Below, in pieces: positions 5,421 to 9,813 of a stretch of 9,813 nt of DNA; position 1 is the stretch's first letter; each line of letters opens with the position of its first letter. This stretch comes from Phyllobacteriaceae bacterium. Its GTDB lineage: Bacteria > Pseudomonadota > Alphaproteobacteria > Rhizobiales > Ancalomicrobiaceae. The stretch lies in assembly GCA_012517025.1 (NCBI GenBank), contig JAAYVT010000065.1, forward strand, positions 1 through 9,813, written 5' to 3'. A program made the translations under genes and the position numbers. The notes below the pieces were generated by a model that was given only the letters and a program-made list of their open reading frames with translations, did no database searches and had not been told where the DNA came from.

Positions 5421-6200
5421 ATGAAACGGGTCGTCGTTTCGCTGGTGCTCGGGCTGGTTTCGCCGGCGGTGGCGGAAGAGATGGCGGGGGCGGCGTCGGT
5501 CGCGCCCGCCGCGATTACGGATCTGCGGCCCTACGGCGTGCCGGAGGGTGAGACGTGGCCCTGGCATTTCCCTCCGATCGATCCCACAGAGCCGCCGCTG
5601 CCGGAGGGCATGCCGTCGCTCTGGCTGACCTATCACCTCGCCAGTCTGATCGCGACCGACGACGATGCGTGGGACGGCCAGAAATGGAAGCCGCAGGCGT
5701 GGTGCATGCGTTGGGACGACGGTTGCACGGTGTGCGAGCGATCGAAGGTCGGCGGGGCCGCCGTCTGCCGGAACAACCGGCAGAATCCGCACCCGGAGCA
5801 GGGCTGCAAGCCGGCGCTGCGCCACCCCTATTGCACCAGCATGAACCTGCGGGCCTTCGAACGAGCCTGTCGCGGTAGGTATATGGCGACCTACGGTCAG
5901 ACCGACCGCGCTATGCCGCGCCCAATTCCGTGGATTGCCCAATTTGGTATCAGAAGCTTTGCTTTATCGACCTATCGCGAAAATTTTGGATACAAAGAGC
6001 ATTGTCTCGAGAAAGCTCTAAACGATGATGTTCAAATAATTAAATTTTACGCCGGTCAGGATCTTAGAAAATTGTCCGACGAAGCATTGAGGAGATTCTT
6101 ATCTGGGGGGTATATCTCGACTGTCGTTGTGAAATATGCCGCTCAAAGATATTTGATCAATCGACTGGAAGCAAAGCGCTATTTCATCTGTCGAAAATAG
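5421..6200 (+). CDS. Secreted cysteine-rich protein of unknown function, compositionally two-part
   Basis: A 259-residue protein that I cannot assign to a family. It has a signal peptide (MKRVVVSLVLGLVSPAVA, cleavage near residue 18). A Pro/Trp-rich region follows (PYGVPEGETWPWHFPPIDP). Next comes a cysteine-rich block at residues 95-150 containing CMRWDDGCTVCERSK (C95, C102, C105) and C116, C129, C138 and C150, suggesting disulfides or metal binding in the periplasm or outside. From about residue 170 the DNA becomes AT-rich (hand count 98 of 240 G/C over 5941-6180, against 42 of 60 over 5701-5760). The protein there changes to Lys/Tyr/Ile-rich sequence (IIKFYAGQDLRKLSDEALRR) with two more cysteines (C195, C257). 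The frame stays open across the change. The start was chosen for the signal peptide and a GGAG eleven bases upstream. The same frame is open far upstream, but that part is noise. Possible recombination between two genes. Confidence 0.7.
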   Translation: MKRVVVSLVLGLVSPAVAEEMAGAASVAPAAITDLRPYGVPEGETWPWHFPPIDPTEPPLPEGMPSLWLTYHLASLIATDDDAWDGQKWKPQAWCMRWDDGCTVCERSKVGGAAVCRNNRQNPHPEQGCKPALRHPYCTSMNLRAFERACRGRYMATYGQTDRAMPRPIPWIAQFGIRSFALSTYRENFGYKEHCLEKALNDDVQIIKFYAGQDLRKLSDEALRRFLSGGYISTVVVKYAAQRYLINRLEAKRYFICRK

Positions 6201-6554
6201 TTGACCCGGAAGAACCAAAATGGCTCGTTATCAAGCCATCGCCCATTCGTCCTTCTCGGGAGTCGCCGCGGGCGCGCGGTGGAGGCCCAGGCCGCGTAGA
6301 TGGGCGCGCAACTCGTGATGTGCTCCCCGTTTTCCTGCCGGTCATGAATTTGGTCCGGCGGTGATCGTCGAACGGGGTCGATCGATCCGCTCGACTACGG
6401 GCTTGTCGAAGCGCCCCCTTACGCGAGAAATTGGGGTCGATGCCGGTCCCGCATTCGATGCGCCCGACGATCGGTCGAACGATCGCGAGCGGCGTTCGAA
6501 CTCCACGCCGACAAGCGTAGGGTGAGAGTCGGGCAGTGTCGTGGGAGCACCGCG
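6201..6554. other. Gene-free stretch upstream of the P-type ATPase
   Basis: No complete gene. On the minus strand, 6231-6341 encodes PAGKRGAHHELRAHLRGLGL then HRAPAATPEKDEWAMA and a stop; it reads like the C-terminal end of some protein but is closed upstream by a TGA and I cannot name it. Its stop codon lies inside a hairpin ATGGCT/AGCCAT (6220-6225 with 6234-6239) followed on the minus strand by TTTT, a weak terminator-like signal that fits a minus-strand gene remnant. I see no convincing promoter for the ATPase gene; a GGGAG at 6543-6547 is its ribosome binding site. Confidence 0.4.
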
Positions 6555-9230
6555 ATGCGGATCCAACGCCTCGACGTCGCGGAGGCCCTGCGCGGCGTCG
6601 GCTCTTCGGCGACGGGGCTGTCCTCGGCGGAAGCCGCGGCCCGGCTCGCCGCGCATGGCCCCAACCGCATCGAGAAGGCGGCGCGGCGGCCCTGGCCGAT
6701 ACGGCTGGCCGGCGAGTTCGTCGGCCTCTTCTCGATCATTCTGTGGATCGCGGCGGGGCTAGCCGCCGTCGCGGAAGGGTTCGATCCCGGCCACGGCATG
6801 GCGCGGGTGGCGATCGCCGTCGTCCTGGTGATCCTGGTCAGCGGCCTGTTCTCGTTCTGGCAGGAACATGGCGCCGAACGGGCGCTCGAAGCCCTGCAGC
6901 GGCTGTTGCCGCGCCGGGCACGGGTGTTGCGCGACGGCGAACTCGTCGAGGTGCCGGTCGAAACCCTGGTGGTCGGCGACGTGATCGACGTCGAGCAGGG
7001 CGACGACGTGCCGGCGGACTGTCGGGTGCTCGAGGCGGTGCGGCTCAGGATCGACACCTCGGTCGTCACCGGCGAGTCCGCATCGCGGCCGGTGGACGCG
7101 AACGTCTCGACCGCGGACGACCCGCCCCGGGCGACCAACCTGCTGCTCGCCGGCATGTCGGTGGTGTCGGGACGCGGACGGGCGGTGATCTTCGCGATCG
7201 GCGCGGAGACGGAGTTCGGGCGCATCGCCCGACTGACGCAGGGCGCCGGCGCGGCGACGTCGCCGCTGCGCGACCAGCTCGCGAGCCTCAGCCGCACGAT
7301 CGGCGCGGCTGCGGTGGCGGTCGGGGCGCTGTTCTTCGCGCTCGGCGCGGCGATCGGCGTGCCGATCTGGCAGGACCTGATCTTCTCCATCGGCCTGATC
7401 GTCGCGATGGTGCCGGAGGGACTGCTGCCCACCCTGACGTTGGCCCTCGTCCTCTCGGCCAAGCGATTGGCGGCGCGCGGCGTCCTCATCCGCGATCTGA
7501 CCTCGATCGAGACCCTGGGCTTCGCCACCGTCGTGTGCACCGACAAGACCGGGACCCTGACCGAGAACCGGATGCGGGCGCGGTCGGTGCTCGTCGGCGA
7601 CGCGCTCGTCGCGCTCGACGACCTCGTCGCGACGCCGGATCTCTGTCGCCGCCACGACGGACTGTTCCGGACCGCCCTTCTCTGCCACGACGTCGAGATC
7701 CTGATGCGCGACGGCGAGCCGACCTTCTCCGGCGATCCGACCGAGATCGCCCTCGTCGAGATGGCCCGCGCCGTCGTCGGCCCACCCGACGGCGCAGCCG
7801 TCCTCGACGAACTGCCGTTCGACAGCGAGCGCAAGCGTCAGTCGGTGATCGTCGCCGAAAGCGACGGCCGGCTGCTCCTCTGCAAGGGCGCGCTCGAGGG
7901 GCTCCTCGACCGCTGCGTCGCGCACCGTTCGGACGACGGCGTCGAGCCGCTCGACGAGGGTGGACGCGCCCGGATCCGGCGAACCGAGGCCGAGATGGCG
8001 ACGAGCGGACTGCGCGTCCTCGCCTTCGCCACCCGGCGCCTGCCGCCGGACGTCCCCGAGGCCGAATACGAGACCGACCTCACCTTCGAGGGACTGGTCG
8101 GCCTCGAGGATCCGCCGCGCGCCGAGGTTCCCGCCGCCGTCGCCCGTTGCCGCACCGCCGGCATCCGCGTGATCATGATCACCGGCGACCATCCGCTCAC
8201 CGCCGTCGCGGTGGCGCGGCGGATCGGCCTCGTCTCGGGGGCCGAACCACGGGTGATCACCGGCGAAGAGCTGCGGCGGATCGGCGACGTCGCCCTCTCG
8301 GCGATCCTGCGGGAGGAGACGCCGATCTTCGCCCGGATGGTGCCGGAGCAGAAGATGCGCATCGTCGAGCGTCTGACGGCGGACGGCCACGTCGTCGCGG
8401 TGACCGGCGACGGCGTCAACGACGCCCCCGCCCTGAAGGCGGCGGCGATCGGCGTCGCGATGGGGCGGGTCGGCACCGACGTCGCCAAGGAGGCGGCCGA
8501 CATGGTGCTGATCGACGACGACTTCGCCTCGATCGTCGCCGCCGTCGAGGAAGGACGCGCCGTCTTCCGCAACATCCGGCGCGTCCTGACCTACGTGCTG
8601 GTGCACAACGTCGCCCAGCTGGTGCCCTATCTCGCCTTCGCGCTCTTCGCCGTGCCGCTGCCGATCACGCCGATCCAGATCCTCTACGTCGACATGGGCA
8701 CCGACAGCCTGACCGCGCTCGGTCTCGGCACCGAGGCGGCGCGAGCGGACGGCATGCGCTTGCCGCCGCATCCGCGTGGGGCCCGGCTCTTGTCTCGGGA
8801 GGTGGCGCTGCGCGCCTATGCCTTTCTCGGACCGATCGAGGCCGTGGCGGCGCTGACCGCCTTCTTCTTCGTGCTCCTCGGCGGCGGCTGGTCCTGGGGG
8901 GCGGCGATCGCCGAGACCGATCCGCTCTACCGCCAGGCGACGACGGCCTGCCTCGCCGCCATCGTCGTCCTGCAGATCGTCAACGTCTTCTCCTGCCGCA
9001 GCGCCGTCCATTCCGCCTTCACGCGCGCCGCCTTCGCCAACCCGCTGATCCTCGCCGGTGTCGCCTTGGAGGTCGCTCTGCTGGTGGTCGCGGTGGCGAC
9101 GCCGCTCGGGCACGAACTGCTGGGAACCGAGAACCTTCCGGTCGCGGCGTGGGTGTCGCTCGTTCCCTTCGCGATGGCGACGATCGCCGCCGAGGAAGTC
9201 CGCAAGGCGATCGTCCGGCGTCGGCTGTGA
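6555..9230 (+). CDS. P-type (P2-like) cation-transporting ATPase
   Basis: An 891-residue, complete P-type ATPase, an inner-membrane pump driven by ATP. It has an N-terminal cation-ATPase domain (GLSSAEAAARLAAHGPNRIE), the actuator motif TGES (172-175), VPEGLLP in the fourth membrane helix (E288), the phosphorylation site CTDKTGTLTEN with D330, the KGA of the nucleotide-binding domain (K444), TGDHPLT (543-549) and the hinge TGDGVNDAPA with D619 and D623. Ten hydrophobic segments can be counted: two before the actuator, two around E288 and six at the C-terminus. The sixth contains YVDMGTDSLTALGLG with D713 and D717. PEGLLP and the VDMGTD helix resemble Ca2+ and Na+/K+ pumps rather than heavy-metal pumps (no CPx motif, no metal-binding domain). 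The ion is not decided. GTG at 6522 would add 11 residues, but ATG 6555 has GGGAG seven bases upstream. No associated gene is adjacent upstream. Confidence 0.95.
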   Translation: MRIQRLDVAEALRGVGSSATGLSSAEAAARLAAHGPNRIEKAARRPWPIRLAGEFVGLFSIILWIAAGLAAVAEGFDPGHGMARVAIAVVLVILVSGLFSFWQEHGAERALEALQRLLPRRARVLRDGELVEVPVETLVVGDVIDVEQGDDVPADCRVLEAVRLRIDTSVVTGESASRPVDANVSTADDPPRATNLLLAGMSVVSGRGRAVIFAIGAETEFGRIARLTQGAGAATSPLRDQLASLSRTIGAAAVAVGALFFALGAAIGVPIWQDLIFSIGLIVAMVPEGLLPTLTLALVLSAKRLAARGVLIRDLTSIETLGFATVVCTDKTGTLTENRMRARSVLVGDALVALDDLVATPDLCRRHDGLFRTALLCHDVEILMRDGEPTFSGDPTEIALVEMARAVVGPPDGAAVLDELPFDSERKRQSVIVAESDGRLLLCKGALEGLLDRCVAHRSDDGVEPLDEGGRARIRRTEAEMATSGLRVLAFATRRLPPDVPEAEYETDLTFEGLVGLEDPPRAEVPAAVARCRTAGIRVIMITGDHPLTAVAVARRIGLVSGAEPRVITGEELRRIGDVALSAILREETPIFARMVPEQKMRIVERLTADGHVVAVTGDGVNDAPALKAAAIGVAMGRVGTDVAKEAADMVLIDDDFASIVAAVEEGRAVFRNIRRVLTYVLVHNVAQLVPYLAFALFAVPLPITPIQILYVDMGTDSLTALGLGTEAARADGMRLPPHPRGARLLSREVALRAYAFLGPIEAVAALTAFFFVLLGGGWSWGAAIAETDPLYRQATTACLAAIVVLQIVNVFSCRSAVHSAFTRAAFANPLILAGVALEVALLVVAVATPLGHELLGTENLPVAAWVSLVPFAMATIAAEEVRKAIVRRRL

Positions 9231-9619
9231 CGTCGAACCGCCGGCTCGGCGTGAGGCTCGACGGCCACCCGGTTCGCAGAGGCGACCCGCGCCGACCGAC
9301 GACGTCCCTGGTCCGAACGAACGGCGAAGTGGACGCGATTTCCGTCGTCGACGTGCGAGTTCGAACAGTCGCCGGATCGGTTTGCGTGTAGAAAGCGGCC
9401 ACCGTCGTTCGAGGTGCGTGCGGAGACCGTCGGCTCATCGGCTTCCCTCGCCGCGAGACCGAGGGCGCGCGCGTGCGGACCGGACGCCTTCGGGATCGGA
9501 GCGATCGACCAGGCTCCGACGGCTCTTCGCCGATGCGGGTGCTCGGCCATCTGTGCTCGGTCGCCCCCTTTGCTCTCTCGAACGGCGCCCGAGAACGGCG
9601 AACACAAGGGAGATGCCCG
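9231..9619. other. 389-base intergenic region before the dehydrogenase gene
   Basis: No gene is recognisable on either strand. I found no good sigma-70 pair and no proper -24/-12 (RpoN) pair, although RpoN promoters are known for acetoin operons. No terminator with a T-run follows the ATPase stop. An 8-bp direct repeat GTGCTCGG (9539-9546 and 9553-9560, period 14) lies about 60-80 bases before the dehydrogenase start and is the only regularly spaced motif seen. AGGGAG at 9607-9612 is the ribosome binding site of the next gene. Confidence 0.4.
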
Positions 9620-9813
9620 ATGAAGATCGACAAGGCTGATCTCATGTCGGCCTACACCAAGATGAAGACCATCCGCGAATTCGAGGAGCGGGTCCACACG
9701 GAGTTCGCCGCCGGCGGAATTCCGGGGTTCGTTCATCTCTACGCGGGTGAGGAGCCCTCCGCCGTCGCCGTCTGCATGCAGCTCGACGGCGTCGACTACA
9801 TCACCAGCACGCA
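9620..9813 (+). CDS. acoA: Thiamine-diphosphate dehydrogenase E1 alpha subunit, acetoin dehydrogenase-like, N-terminal part
   Basis: Only 64 codons plus two bases are present; the gene continues past the right edge. The start MKIDKADLMSAYTKMKTIRE followed by FEERVHTEFAAGGIPGFVHL and YAGEEPSAVAVCMQLDGVDY-ITSTH is the N-terminal part of E1 alpha subunits of 2-oxo-acid dehydrogenase-type complexes. IPGFVHLYAGEE and the D.I.STH segment (normally followed by RGHGH) are most like acetoin dehydrogenase AcoA; pyruvate dehydrogenase E1 alpha is the alternative. The alpha and beta subunits together use thiamine diphosphate to cleave acetoin and pass the acetyl group to the lipoyl E2. Genes for the beta and E2 subunits would be expected to the right. 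AGGGAG lies seven bases before the chosen ATG; the ATG at 9613 is out of frame. Confidence 0.85.
   Translation, partial: MKIDKADLMSAYTKMKTIREFEERVHTEFAAGGIPGFVHLYAGEEPSAVAVCMQLDGVDYITST

Noticed and set aside
3498..6200. 900-codon open plus-strand frame
   Set aside because: Only its last 259 codons (from 5421) look like protein. The rest crosses the integrase remnant on the other strand and a frameshifted toxin segment, and has no coherent domain.
6759..9113. 784-codon minus-strand frame across the P-type ATPase
   Set aside because: His/Arg/Asp/Gly-rich antisense translation with no recognisable domain. Such frames are common opposite GC-rich genes.
6536..9391. 951-codon frame overlapping the P-type ATPase
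   Set aside because: Its translation is almost entirely Arg/Pro/Ala/Gly, and the overlapping frame contains every P-type ATPase motif.
9231..9619. RpoN (-24/-12) promoter for the acoA-like gene
   Set aside because: The best candidate near 9375-9388 (GG...TTTGC) has the wrong spacing between the GG and GC elements.
1..9813. CRISPR array, intact transposase or complete insertion sequence
   Set aside because: No regularly spaced direct repeats of CRISPR type, and no transposase motifs or paired terminal inverted repeats were seen on either strand.

Overview
The window is GC-rich DNA, probably from an alphaproteobacterium and most likely of the Hyphomicrobiales (Rhizobiales). This placement rests on gene content: a SorC-type regulator next to a sugar ABC transporter, a DUF6538-type integrase remnant and an AcoA-like dehydrogenase subunit. 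It is an inference, because no rRNA or other marker gene is present.

Region 1 (1-3300, minus strand) is a sugar uptake locus. In transcription order it holds a SIS-domain phosphosugar isomerase-like gene (2620-3171), a SorC-family sugar-sensing regulator (1592-2557), a periplasmic sugar-binding protein (414-1340) and the first 95 codons of a sugar ABC transporter ATPase (3-287), which runs off the left edge. Two minus-strand promoters can be read, one before the isomerase gene and one before the binding-protein gene. They have the same layout: TTGC.. -35, 17-base spacer, TATNTT -10. Both carry a near-identical TACANATGTAT element overlapping the -10, which is a good candidate operator for the SorC protein. 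A separate 16-bp perfect palindrome lies in the isomerase leader. Two strong stem-loops separate the binding-protein and ATPase genes.

Region 2 (about 3300-6550) looks like a decayed accessory segment. It holds the N-terminal part of a DUF6538-type tyrosine integrase broken by an in-frame TGA (minus strand), a cluster of GGGAA-type repeats behind it, a Phd-like antitoxin/VapC-like toxin pair destroyed by several frameshifts (4594-5187), and an intact gene for a secreted cysteine-rich protein (5421-6200). The last third of that gene is strikingly AT-rich (about 41% GC by hand count against about 70% upstream). Stretches with no recognisable gene surround these remnants.

Region 3 (6555-9813, plus strand) returns to ordinary GC-rich genes: a complete 891-residue P-type (P2-like) cation ATPase, a 389-base gap, and the start of an E1-alpha subunit of a thiamine-diphosphate dehydrogenase closest in appearance to acetoin dehydrogenase AcoA, cut by the right edge.

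I see no intact new defence or mobile system. The most notable items are the paired promoter/operator architecture, the compositionally chimeric secreted protein, the decayed toxin-antitoxin locus that still reads as one fused ORF, and the altered phosphosugar loop in the SIS protein.
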